Assembly (NCBI GenBank): GCA_001898415.1
Contig: MKTU01000054.1
Location: 19,250-83,249 of the forward strand
Length of the DNA: 64,000 bases
From: Rhodanobacter sp. 67-28
GTDB taxonomy: Bacteria; Pseudomonadota; Gammaproteobacteria; Xanthomonadales; Rhodanobacteraceae
Direction of reading: 5' to 3'
Each line of letters opens with the position of its first letter. Within the stretch, counting starts at the first letter, position 1. Shown piece after piece: positions 1 through 7,295 of the stretch. Position numbers and translations under genes: made by a program. The notes under the pieces were generated by a model. It saw nothing but the letters and a program-made list of their open reading frames with translations. It ran no database searches and was not told the DNA's origin.

Positions 1-332
1 AGGAGAAGAAGGTGGCGCAATCGGGCCTGGCCGACCTGTTTCGCCGCATCGAGATCGTCTCGGAGAAGGACGCCGCCGCCTACCGCCGAGTGCTCGGCGA
101 GTTCGACCTGCAGCCGGCGCAGTTCGCGATGGTCGGCAACTCGCTGCGCTCGGACATCGAGCCGGTATTGCGCCTGGGCGGCTGGGGCGTGCACATGCCC
201 TACCACGTGACCTGGGCGCACGAACTGGAAAACGGCCTGGCCGCCGACGAGCCGCGCATGCTCACCGTCGATGCGCCCGCGGCCATCCCCGCCGCGGTGG
301 AACGGCTGCGCGCCCTGGCCGCCGCGGCGTAG
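1..332 (+). CDS. HAD family hydrolase, C-terminal part
   Basis: The reading frame is open from base 3 through the left edge, so this is the 3' end of a larger gene. The first GTG in frame (12) is not a convincing start. The visible ~107 residues resemble the C-terminal half of a HAD-superfamily phosphatase: a segment ending FAMVGNSLRSDIEPVL corresponds to HAD motif IV (G(D/N)S..(S/N)D), followed by a cap-proximal region and an alanine-rich tail. The nucleophile motif (DxD) would lie upstream of the window. The substrate cannot be told. Confidence 0.75.
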   Translation, partial: EKKVAQSGLADLFRRIEIVSEKDAAAYRRVLGEFDLQPAQFAMVGNSLRSDIEPVLRLGGWGVHMPYHVTWAHELENGLAADEPRMLTVDAPAAIPAAVERLRALAAAA

Positions 333-378
333 GGCGGGCACCGTCCGCCGTCCACCGCCACGAGCCGGTCCGGCCCGC

Positions 379-633
379 CTAATCGTCGAAACCGGTGTAG
401 TCGTCGGGAAAGATCGGCGTGCCGTCCGCCTCCAGTCCCGTCATGTCGGCCAGCGCCTTCGCCGCGGCGGCTTCGGCCACGTCCTTGTCGCGGAAGCTGC
501 GGTTCTCGCAGATCGCGTAATACACCGGAAAGCCGTGGCGGCGCGGCGTGATCGCCAGCCACGCCGCGTAGCGCGAGCCTTCCAGGGTGGCGCCGGAGCG
601 GGCCAGGTAGTCGTCGAACGCGCGCTCGGCCAT
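379..633 (-). CDS. Small hypothetical protein
   Basis: A soluble ~84-residue protein beginning MAERAFDDYLARSG, acidic at the C-terminus (FPDDYTGFDD). An alternative in-frame ATG at 663 would add ten residues. The 633 start is preferred because the protein core begins there, although neither start has a strong ribosome site. No domain was recognised. It lies convergent to the HAD gene and just downstream of the CadC-like regulator on the same strand. Codon use matches the surrounding genes. Function unknown. Confidence 0.6.
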   Translation of the reverse strand: MAERAFDDYLARSGATLEGSRYAAWLAITPRRHGFPVYYAICENRSFRDKDVAEAAAAKALADMTGLEADGTPIFPDDYTGFDD

Positions 634-712
634 GGTCGTCGGTTCCGCTCGGAAAGCCCGCATTGTATCGGCTGGGTCCGGGTTTGCCGCCGATCCCGGC
701 GCTTCCTGCGCC

Positions 713-2701
713 TCAGCGGTTGCGCGTGCCGTTCGCGGCGCGGATCTGGTCGATGCTCAACGCTTCGCTTTCGCCCGGGGGCGGCAGGCCGATCCTTTCG
801 CAGAAGGCGATGAAGCGCGGATCGTCGCGCAGGTTCAGGATGAACGGATCGGTCGGCAGGAACAGCAGATCGGCGGCCGAAGCATGCTGCAACCATTCCA
901 CGGCGTGGCCGGCATCGCCGCGCAAGGCGTAGATCTGCGCGATCAGATGCGGATCGGCGTTCGCCTCGGCCTTGCCGGCGAGGGCGTTCGCCAGCGCGGT
1001 GTCCGCGGCGGCGCGATCCGGCCCGATCTGGGCCGCCAGCGCCGTGTACGGGTCGCGGTACTTCGCGGGCATTTGCAGCGCGCTGCCCATGGCCTTGACC
1101 GCGTCGCCACGCGCCAGGGCAACCGCCATGCGCAGGAACAAGGATGAATAGCGCCAGTGCGCGTTCGTCTGCGGCAGGCTTTCGGCGGTGCCAAGGTATT
1201 TCTCCGCTTCGTCCAGCCGGCCGGACGCCAGCAACAGCTTCGCGTACTGCTGGTAATTGATGATGTACAGCGGTTCGATTGAAAGCAGATGCTGCCTCGA
1301 CCGGATTGCCTCGCGCAGTTTTCCGACCTGGGCAAACACATAACCGCAGCCATTGAGGACGGTCCCGTCCTCCGGCGCCAGTTGCACGGCGCGACGGCAT
1401 TCGGCCAGGGCGCCGCGATGGTCGAAGCTGTAGACCATCAGGTAGGCGCGGGCCGCGTGGGCCGCCCCCAGCCCGGGCGCCAATTGCAACGCCTGGTCCG
1501 CTGCGCGCCTTGCCTCGTTCATGTGCTGGCGGGCGGCCTCGGCGGGTTCGTTCGAGAACGTGGCGACGGTGCTCAGCGATCCCGACAGGTGTGCCCATGC
1601 CATCGCATAGCCGGGGTCGAGTTGCACGGCCTTGGCCATGTATTCGGATGCCCGGCGGAAATCCTCGTCGTGCCAATGCTTCAGGCCCTGCAGATAGGCG
1701 TTGTAGGCTTCGATGCTGCCGCTGGGCGGCCGGTCGTCATGCCTGACGGATTCGCCGGGCGACAGCAGCTTCACCTGCAACGCACCGATGACCGCGGACG
1801 CGATTTCGTCCTGCAGGGCAAACAGGTTCCGGTACGGGCGATCGTAGTGCTCGGCCCACAGCGTGCTGCCGTCGATGGCCCTGGTCAGCGCGGCGTTGAT
1901 GCGCACGACGTCGCCCACGTGCTGCACGCTGCCGCTGAGCAGGTAGGACACACCCAGCTTGCGGCCGATGGTGCGGCTGTCGTCCCTGCTGCCGCGGAAC
2001 TGGAAAGCGGAATCGCGACCGATCACCTTCAGCCCGCCGAAGCGGGAAAGGGAGTTGATCAGGCTTTCCGACAAGCCGTCGGAAAAGAACTGCTGTCCCT
2101 TGTCGTTGCTCGCGTTGACCAGCGGCAGCACCGCGATACTGCGCTCCGGCGCCGGCTTCGGCGCGCTCGGCGCATGCGGCCACCACTGCCAGCCGGCCAC
2201 CGCGAGCAGCGCCAGCAGCGGCAGCAGCCACCACATGGCGCGCGGCATGCCGTGCCGGTCGCCGGCGCGCCGCCGGGCCACCGGAGGATGTGACGCGGCA
2301 GGCGGCACCGGCACCGGCACCGGCATCGTCGGCGCTTGCGACGCGGGGACCGGGACGGCCCGCGACGGCGCGTCGGGCGTGGCTTCGGGAAGGTCGAAGC
2401 GGTAGCCCACGCCATGCACGGTGTGCAGGTAGCGCGCCACTTTCGCGTCCTCGCCAAGCGCATGCCGCAGCAGGGTCATCAGCCGGTTCAGCACCCCGGG
2501 GGTGACGTGGCGGTGGCCCCAGACCGCGTCGAGTATCTCGTCGCGGGTGAAGACCCGGCCGGGCGTGCCGGCGAGCAGCGCCAGCACGGCGAAGGCCTTC
2601 GGTTCCAGCGGCTGCCCGATGCCCCCGCGCAACAGACGCCGGCCGGCGAAGTCGATCGTGCAGTCGTCGAAGGCGAGCGGGGCGGGCGTTGACGGGTCCA
2701 T
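713..2701 (-). CDS. CadC-like membrane regulator with TPR sensor domain
   Basis: About 662 residues. Residues 10-103 form an OmpR/PhoB-type winged helix (ending YLHTVHGVGYRF). A proline-rich linker and one membrane helix at about 157-174 (WWLLPLLALLAVAG) follow. The periplasmic part begins with a FlgO/adenylate-cyclase-associated type segment (SIAVLPLVN, then FSDGLSESL) and continues with TPR-like helices from about 320 to 560. The start at 2701 is chosen over 2782 because AGGA sits 7 bases upstream and the family usually begins shortly before the winged helix. Such proteins bind DNA while anchored in the inner membrane. The target may be the divergent PD40 gene, but nothing proves this. Confidence 0.85.
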   Translation of the reverse strand: MDPSTPAPLAFDDCTIDFAGRRLLRGGIGQPLEPKAFAVLALLAGTPGRVFTRDEILDAVWGHRHVTPGVLNRLMTLLRHALGEDAKVARYLHTVHGVGYRFDLPEATPDAPSRAVPVPASQAPTMPVPVPVPPAASHPPVARRRAGDRHGMPRAMWWLLPLLALLAVAGWQWWPHAPSAPKPAPERSIAVLPLVNASNDKGQQFFSDGLSESLINSLSRFGGLKVIGRDSAFQFRGSRDDSRTIGRKLGVSYLLSGSVQHVGDVVRINAALTRAIDGSTLWAEHYDRPYRNLFALQDEIASAVIGALQVKLLSPGESVRHDDRPPSGSIEAYNAYLQGLKHWHDEDFRRASEYMAKAVQLDPGYAMAWAHLSGSLSTVATFSNEPAEAARQHMNEARRAADQALQLAPGLGAAHAARAYLMVYSFDHRGALAECRRAVQLAPEDGTVLNGCGYVFAQVGKLREAIRSRQHLLSIEPLYIINYQQYAKLLLASGRLDEAEKYLGTAESLPQTNAHWRYSSLFLRMAVALARGDAVKAMGSALQMPAKYRDPYTALAAQIGPDRAAADTALANALAGKAEANADPHLIAQIYALRGDAGHAVEWLQHASAADLLFLPTDPFILNLRDDPRFIAFCERIGLPPPGESEALSIDQIRAANGTRNR

Positions 2702-2987
2702 GGCGTCCTGTGGCGGGTAGCGCACGAGAGTGGACGAAAACCGGTGCTGCGGGCGACCCCAATGTTTTCCCAAGGAATCCAAGCAAAGTCCAGTCTTTCC
2801 CGAGCGGCCGCCTCAAGACCCGCCGCGCCACACCCCCGAAGCTGGGCGCGCCGGCCCTCGCCGGCACGCTCGCGTGCAGTCGCGATGCCCGCGCCTGCAC
2901 AGGGTGAGCGACGCGTCGCCATGGCGCAACCAGTCCGCGGCGAAGGGTTTTCTCCGCGGTCGTCCACACCCATGCAAGGAGAGACCC

Positions 2988-4019
2988 ATGAACCGCAAGT
3001 ACCCACAGTGCGCACTGGCCATCGCCGCCATCCTGTCCGCCAATGTCTACGCGCAGCACTACGGCGCGTGGAGCAACGCGCAGCTTGCGCCCGGCATCAA
3101 CACCGCGGCCGCCGAAGGCTGTCCGATCGAGTCGCCGGACGGGGACAACCTGTACTTCATGTCCACCCGCAATGGCGGCCTGGACAACTGGCGCGCAACG
3201 TGGAATGTCGCGATGCGCAGCTGGGACCACGTCACCAACCTCGGCGCACCGGCGAATTCGCCCACGGCCGCCGACTACTGTCCCACGCCGTTGCCCGGCA
3301 AGTGGCTGCTCTTCGTCAGCTCGCGGCAGAACGCCGGGGATTGCACCGGCTGCAAGGCGATGCCGCCGCCGCCGCCCGGCAGCCCGCCGGCCGGCGACAT
3401 CTTTCTGACCCGCGAGAATCCCGCGCACGGCTGGGCGACGCCGGTGGATCTGGGCGGCTATGCGGACGGTGGCCCGAACACCAAGGGTTCGGAATACAGC
3501 CCGTCGGTAGTGAAAACCGCCCAGGGTACCTTCCTGTACTTCTCCAGCGATGGTTATCCGGACAGCAAGGGCCATGACATCTACATGAGCCGCCAGCGTG
3601 CCGACGGCAGCTTCGGGCCCGGCGTGCGCGTGGCCGAGCTGAGTACCGATGCCGCCGACCTGATGCCCAACGTGCGCAGGGACGGGCTGGAAATCGTGTT
3701 CAGCAGCAACCGGGCCAGCGCCGATCCGCGCAACCAGGACATCTGGTACGCCACGCGCCCGAACACCGCTTCGCCATGGACGGTGCGCGGCCGGATCGAG
3801 AATCCCGCGGTCAACACGGCGGACGGCGCGGAAACCCGCGCCACGCTGTCCAGCGACGGCACCCGCTTGTACTTCGGCCGCAAGCACTTCGCCCAGGTGC
3901 CGGCCGACCCGGGCGATGTCTACGTCAGCACGCGCGTCAGGTTGACGTGGGGACGCGGCCACGACGAGCACCACGGGCGCGGCCGGTCCCACGATCACCA
4001 CGGACACGGCACGCACTGA
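2988..4019 (+). CDS. Secreted PD40 beta-propeller protein
   Basis: 343 residues with a Sec signal peptide (cleavage likely after VYAQ, about residue 23). AAGGAGA lies just upstream of the ATG. Repeated SPDGDNLYF-like, LPGKWLLFVSS-like and SSDGTRLYFG-like segments are the blades of a WD40-like (PD40) propeller similar to the TolB C-terminal domain. The tail is rich in His and Gly/Arg (HDEHHGRGRSHDHHGHG) and could bind metal. A Cys pair (DCTGCK) lies near residue 122. It is divergent from the CadC-like regulator. Substrate unknown; probably a periplasmic binding or scaffold protein. Confidence 0.75.
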   Translation: MNRKYPQCALAIAAILSANVYAQHYGAWSNAQLAPGINTAAAEGCPIESPDGDNLYFMSTRNGGLDNWRATWNVAMRSWDHVTNLGAPANSPTAADYCPTPLPGKWLLFVSSRQNAGDCTGCKAMPPPPPGSPPAGDIFLTRENPAHGWATPVDLGGYADGGPNTKGSEYSPSVVKTAQGTFLYFSSDGYPDSKGHDIYMSRQRADGSFGPGVRVAELSTDAADLMPNVRRDGLEIVFSSNRASADPRNQDIWYATRPNTASPWTVRGRIENPAVNTADGAETRATLSSDGTRLYFGRKHFAQVPADPGDVYVSTRVRLTWGRGHDEHHGRGRSHDHHGHGTH

Positions 4020-4041
4020 ACCCTGCGTCGGCGGGACGGAA

Positions 4042-4079
4042 CATGCGGTCGCGGCGGTGGTCGTCGCCGCGACCGCATG
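4042..4079. terminator. Perfect 15-bp hairpin after the PD40 gene
   Basis: Arms 4042-4056 (CATGCGGTCGCGGCG) and 4065-4079 are perfect inverse complements around an 8-base loop. The hairpin starts 22 bases after the PD40 stop codon. There is no T-run, so it is a termination-like or mRNA-stabilising hairpin rather than a classical intrinsic terminator. Confidence 0.5.
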
Positions 4080-4158
4080 CGCAGCCGGAGCCCGCTCGTC
4101 CGTGCCGCGGGGGAGGCATCACGTGCATCGCGTGACCCGCTTGCCGCATCATGTGCCG

Positions 4159-4617
4159 ATGATCGCCGCATTCCCGAACGTGCCCCGTGTGGTGCTCGAC
4201 ACCAACGTGTGCCTGGACATCTTCCTGTTCCACGATGCGCAGTCCGCCGCGCTGCACGTGGCGATGCGCGAGGGCCGCATCCAGGCGGTGACGCGCGCCG
4301 ACTGCCGCGCCGAATGGCTGCGCGTGCTGCACTATCCGCAGGTGCCGCTCACCGCCGAAGCACGGCCCGGCGTCGAGGCCGCGTTCGATGCCCTGGTGCA
4401 CTGCCTGCCCGACGATCAGGCCACGGCGTCGCCCGAGATGCCGCTTCCGCGCTGCGGGGATACGGACGATCAGAAATTCCTGGAACTGGCACAGGCCGCG
4501 GGTGCGCGCTGGCTGGTCAGCAAGGACAACGAGTTGCTGAAGCTGGCCCCGCGCTGCAAGCGCGACGCGCTGTTCTGGATCGGCCTGCCGCAGGCGTGGT
4601 CGTTGCGCCACGCTTGA
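4159..4617 (+). CDS. PIN-domain protein (VapC-like putative toxin)
   Basis: About 152 residues. The PIN-fold signature VVLDTNVCLDIFLF near the N-terminus supplies the first acidic metal ligands, and GDTDDQKFLELAQ followed by WLVSKDNELL gives the later acidic residues. These proteins are Mg-dependent ribonucleases. No antitoxin gene is adjacent, so it may be a solitary PIN protein rather than a toxin-antitoxin module. The start at 4159 is chosen because the conserved strand starts soon after; the upstream extension to 4057 reads through hairpin sequence and looks non-coding. Confidence 0.75.
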   Translation: MIAAFPNVPRVVLDTNVCLDIFLFHDAQSAALHVAMREGRIQAVTRADCRAEWLRVLHYPQVPLTAEARPGVEAAFDALVHCLPDDQATASPEMPLPRCGDTDDQKFLELAQAAGARWLVSKDNELLKLAPRCKRDALFWIGLPQAWSLRHA

Positions 4618-4673
4618 CGATCGCGTCACCCGGAGCCGTGCTTCACTGGCCCGGCCACCCGCGGAGACACGTC

Positions 4674-4862
4674 ATGCTCACGCCCCACACCATCGACTGC
4701 CCGTACTGCGGGGAGCCCGTCGAAATCCTGCTCGACGCATCGATCCCCAGCCAGCAATACATCGAGGACTGCCAGGTATGCTGCCGCCCGATCACGCTGA
4801 CGGTGGACGTGGACGACGACGGCGCGATCGCGGTGCGCGCCCGCGGCGAGAACGACGCCTGA
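4674..4862 (+). CDS. CPXCG-motif cysteine-rich small protein
   Basis: 62 residues. CPYCGE at residues 9-14 and a second pair QVCCRPI (about 34-35) match the small CPXCG family, a zinc-ribbon-like protein of unknown role common in Xanthomonadales. A GCGGAGA ribosome site precedes the ATG. The acidic middle (TVDVDDDGAI) is typical of the family. It probably forms a short transcript with the PIN gene 56 bases upstream. Confidence 0.85.
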   Translation: MLTPHTIDCPYCGEPVEILLDASIPSQQYIEDCQVCCRPITLTVDVDDDGAIAVRARGENDA

Positions 4863-4888
4863 GCGAACTTCATGCCAGCGCGCTCTTC

Positions 4889-4951
4889 GCGCGATGCTCT
4901 TGCGAATCCCGAATCCGTGGGAAGAGCATCGCGCACAGGGTGCGCTCCTAC
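4889..4951. repeat. REP-type palindrome with GTAG head
   Basis: On the minus strand the element reads GTAG, then GAGCGCAC-CCT-GTGCGC. This is followed by a second stem formed by 4889-4901 (GCGCGATGCTCTT) and 4922-4934. The GTAG-headed hairpin is the form known for Stenotrophomonas SMAG-type REP elements mobilised by RAYT transposases. The TAG of the head serves as the stop codon of the nicotinamidase gene. Confidence 0.65.
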
Positions 4952-5577
4952 AGGGCGTCGATGTCCTGCGCGAGCAACGCGGCGCGGGTGGCTTCGTCGC
5001 TGGCCGGGGTGACCGGGCGGGTGAGCTCCCACAGCATGCGCGCGCGAAAGCCCAGCGCCACGGCGTCCTGCGCGGTCCACAGCACGCACACGTCGCGCGC
5101 CAGTCCGCACACCACCACCTCGTCCACGCCGCGCTCGCGCAGCCAGCCGGCCAGGCCGGTGCCGGGGCGCGTGCCTTGCGGGCCGTGGTTTTCGCGAAAG
5201 CCGCTGTAGGAATCCACGCCCGGGTCGCTGCCCTTGCGGATCACCGCGTCCAGCGCCGACCAGTCCACCTGCGGATGCAGCGCGGCGCCCGCCGTGCCCT
5301 GCACGCAGTGATCCGGCCACAGGGTCTGCGGCTGGCCATGCAGGGTGATCTCGTCGAACGGCGCACGGCCCGGATGCGAGCTGGCGAACGACGCGTGGCC
5401 GCGTGGATGCCAGTCCTGCGTGGCCACCACATGGCGAAAGCGGCGCGCGCGCAGCAGCGCGTCGATCCCGTCGATGATCGCGTCGCCGTCGTGGCAGGCC
5501 AGCGCTCCGCCGGGCATGAAGTCGGGCTGCACGTCGACCACGATCAGGGCCGTCGTGGCGGAAACGGCGTGAGTCAT
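4948..5577 (-). CDS. pncA: Nicotinamidase / pyrazinamidase
   Basis: 209 residues of the isochorismatase-like cysteine hydrolase fold. The catalytic triad is visible: Asp15 (VDVQPDF), Lys115 (VIRKGSD) and Cys164 (GLARDVCVLWTA). QDWHPRGH and WPDHC supply the metal-binding Asp and His residues. It hydrolyses nicotinamide to nicotinate for NAD salvage in the cytoplasm. The ATG at 5577 is chosen because conserved sequence starts right after it (MTHAVSATTALIVVDVQ); the upstream extension is not conserved in style. Confidence 0.92.
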   Translation of the reverse strand: MTHAVSATTALIVVDVQPDFMPGGALACHDGDAIIDGIDALLRARRFRHVVATQDWHPRGHASFASSHPGRAPFDEITLHGQPQTLWPDHCVQGTAGAALHPQVDWSALDAVIRKGSDPGVDSYSGFRENHGPQGTRPGTGLAGWLRERGVDEVVVCGLARDVCVLWTAQDAVALGFRARMLWELTRPVTPASDEATRAALLAQDIDAL

Positions 5578-5664
5578 GCAGACTGCTCCGGACAGGTGGA
5601 GCGGCAGTCTAGCGTGCGCGCGCGGCAGGCGGACACGCGCGCGGCATCCCGAAGGGGCAGCGCA

Positions 5665-6057
5665 GTGCATTACGACCAATCATGGATGGGCAGTGGCATC
5701 GTCGGCGGCCTGCAGGCCGGCGCGATCTCGGCAGCGGCCGGGCTACTGCTGTTCCTGGCGCTGCACTGGCTGGGCCGACGCCGCGGCTGGAGCGCCGCGC
5801 GCAAGATCGGCTGGGCGTTCCTGCTGGCGTGCGTGCTCACCGTCAGCGGCGACCTGTGGGACATGTTCTATCTCAACTACGCCAACCTGCAGTCGCTCGC
5901 CCTGCTGCAAGCGGTGCTGGCCGGCATGCACGATCCGGAGCACCTCGGCTTGCGCGTGCTGTGCGAGTTGCTCGGCGTGTCGCTGGGCATCGGCGTGGGG
6001 TACGCATCGTGCGGTGGGGATCGACGCAGCCGTGGCGGCAGCGACGCACGGACGTGA
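5665..6057 (+). CDS. Small integral membrane protein, unknown
   Basis: About 130 residues with three hydrophobic segments: GIVGGLQAGAISAAAGLLLF, KIGWAFLLACVLTVSGDLW and LCELLGVSLGIGVGYA. A GTG at 5665 follows a good AAGGGGCAG site; an ATG at 5686 is the alternative. It is divergent from pncA. No family was recognised. The Arg/Ser-rich C-terminus would be cytoplasmic by the positive-inside rule. Confidence 0.6.
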   Translation: MHYDQSWMGSGIVGGLQAGAISAAAGLLLFLALHWLGRRRGWSAARKIGWAFLLACVLTVSGDLWDMFYLNYANLQSLALLQAVLAGMHDPEHLGLRVLCELLGVSLGIGVGYASCGGDRRSRGGSDART

Positions 6058-6394
6058 TGGCGAGTTGACCGTCTTTCTCCGGATGGCGAGCCTCGCTCTC
6101 GCGCGGTGAACTCAAGCCGTCGGCTGCACCCGATTTGCAAGTGATCGACGCGCCGATGGCACTCGTCATCCGGGAGTCGCCTCCGTGCGCCGGTGCGCGA
6201 CGCCAGCGCCATCGCATCGCCGTCCGGGAGAACTTCATGCCGACTTCAGCGCCAGTCCTGGCCAGGATCGCCTAGAGCGACAGCATGGTTGACTCGTAGC
6301 ATGGCGCTCGGTTCGTCGGTGCGTCGGGAGCGCACTCCATGCGCATCCAATGCGTGATGAACCAGGCCACGGGGGGCCTTTGCTGGAGGGGAAC
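6058..6394. other. Intergenic stretch, no gene seen
   Basis: 337 bases between the membrane protein and the collagenase remnant. Short reading frames here lack ribosome sites and recognisable sequence. I see no RNA gene or terminator with a T-run. Confidence 0.5.
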
Positions 6395-6972
6395 ATGAAT
6401 ACTTGCGCACGCAAATCGCGTCCGCGATGCGCCAGCCTGTCGCTGTTGACGCCCGGATGCAGTCTGCTGCGCTATGCGGCACCGACGAAGGCCCGGAAAA
6501 AGGCACCGGCACCCGCCGCGACTGCCTTGCGCACCACCAGCTTGTTGCCGACGGTACGGCATCAGCAGGCCCGCCCACTCAAGCCGAGCGGGCGCCCGCC
6601 GCAATCGTCGTCGAAGGCTCACCTGTACACCGACTACGGTCGCCCGGAGCGCAATCCGTCGGCTTCGCTGCGCATGAGCGTGGCGGCCGCCGCCACCCAT
6701 GATGTCAACGCGTTTGCGTCGGCCGGCGGCAGCAGCCTGGTCATCCTGTTGCGCAACTCGTCGGTGGACGCTTGCATCGACACCTTGTTCAGCGTGACTG
6801 GTGCCAGCGCCGGCCAGGTGTTCAACCAGGCGAAGATGGTCACCATCGCCAACGCACTGCAATCCGGCGCACCCGGTCACACGAAATGCGGACGCGCTTC
6901 GCCGGCTTTTTGGCGTATTCGCTACTCCACGCGGGCGTTTCCGCCTATCTCCGCACACCCGACCGGTTCAAT
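6395..6972 (+). pseudogene. Decayed M9 collagenase paralogue (N-terminal part)
   Basis: A frame starting at 6395, with a good GGAGGGG site, reads sequence parallel to the intact collagenase 900 bases downstream. VNAFASAGGSS...VDACIDTLFSVTGAS...NQAKMVTIAN matches TNAFASASSST...LDCLNTLFSVSGST...SASKMSAVAN. Homology then moves to another frame (FAGFLAYSLLHAGVSAYL), showing a frameshift near 6880-6900, and is lost by about 6972. The zinc site and all C-terminal domains are missing. It is a truncated, frameshifted duplicate and probably not functional. Confidence 0.75.
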
Positions 6973-7295
6973 CTTTCGCAGGTCCAGAGCCGCTGGGGGT
7001 GGGCGCGGCGAAGTCGGAGATCGCCGGGAACAGGCCCTGGACAGTTTGATCTGCATGCAGGATCGGCACTCGAGATCCTGTGCTGGAGCGCGAGCGTCAC
7101 CGTCTCTTGGGGAGGTGGCGTGAAGGACATCCGTTCACGCCGGCAAATTCGCAGGAGTGACCGAATCCCCGCGAAATCCATCCCGGTGGCGCGCAGCAAC
7201 ACCAGAAGGATCAGATTTTCGTCAGTCGCCGTTGTTTGTTCCCTCACAGAGCTGGAGCAGGCTCCGAATGTCTGCTCCTCCAAGGAGATTTCAGC
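6973..7295. other. Leader region of the collagenase gene
   Basis: 323 bases with no convincing gene. It should contain the promoter of the collagenase gene. The only clear element is the ribosome site CAAGGAGA at 7281-7288, upstream of the ATG at 7296. Part of it may be unrecognisable residue of the collagenase duplicate. Confidence 0.5.

Noticed and set aside
1737..4016. Minus-strand open frame of 759 codons through the regulator and PD40 genes
   Set aside because: It runs antisense to the PD40 gene and in another frame of the CadC-like gene; sequence is unlike a protein.
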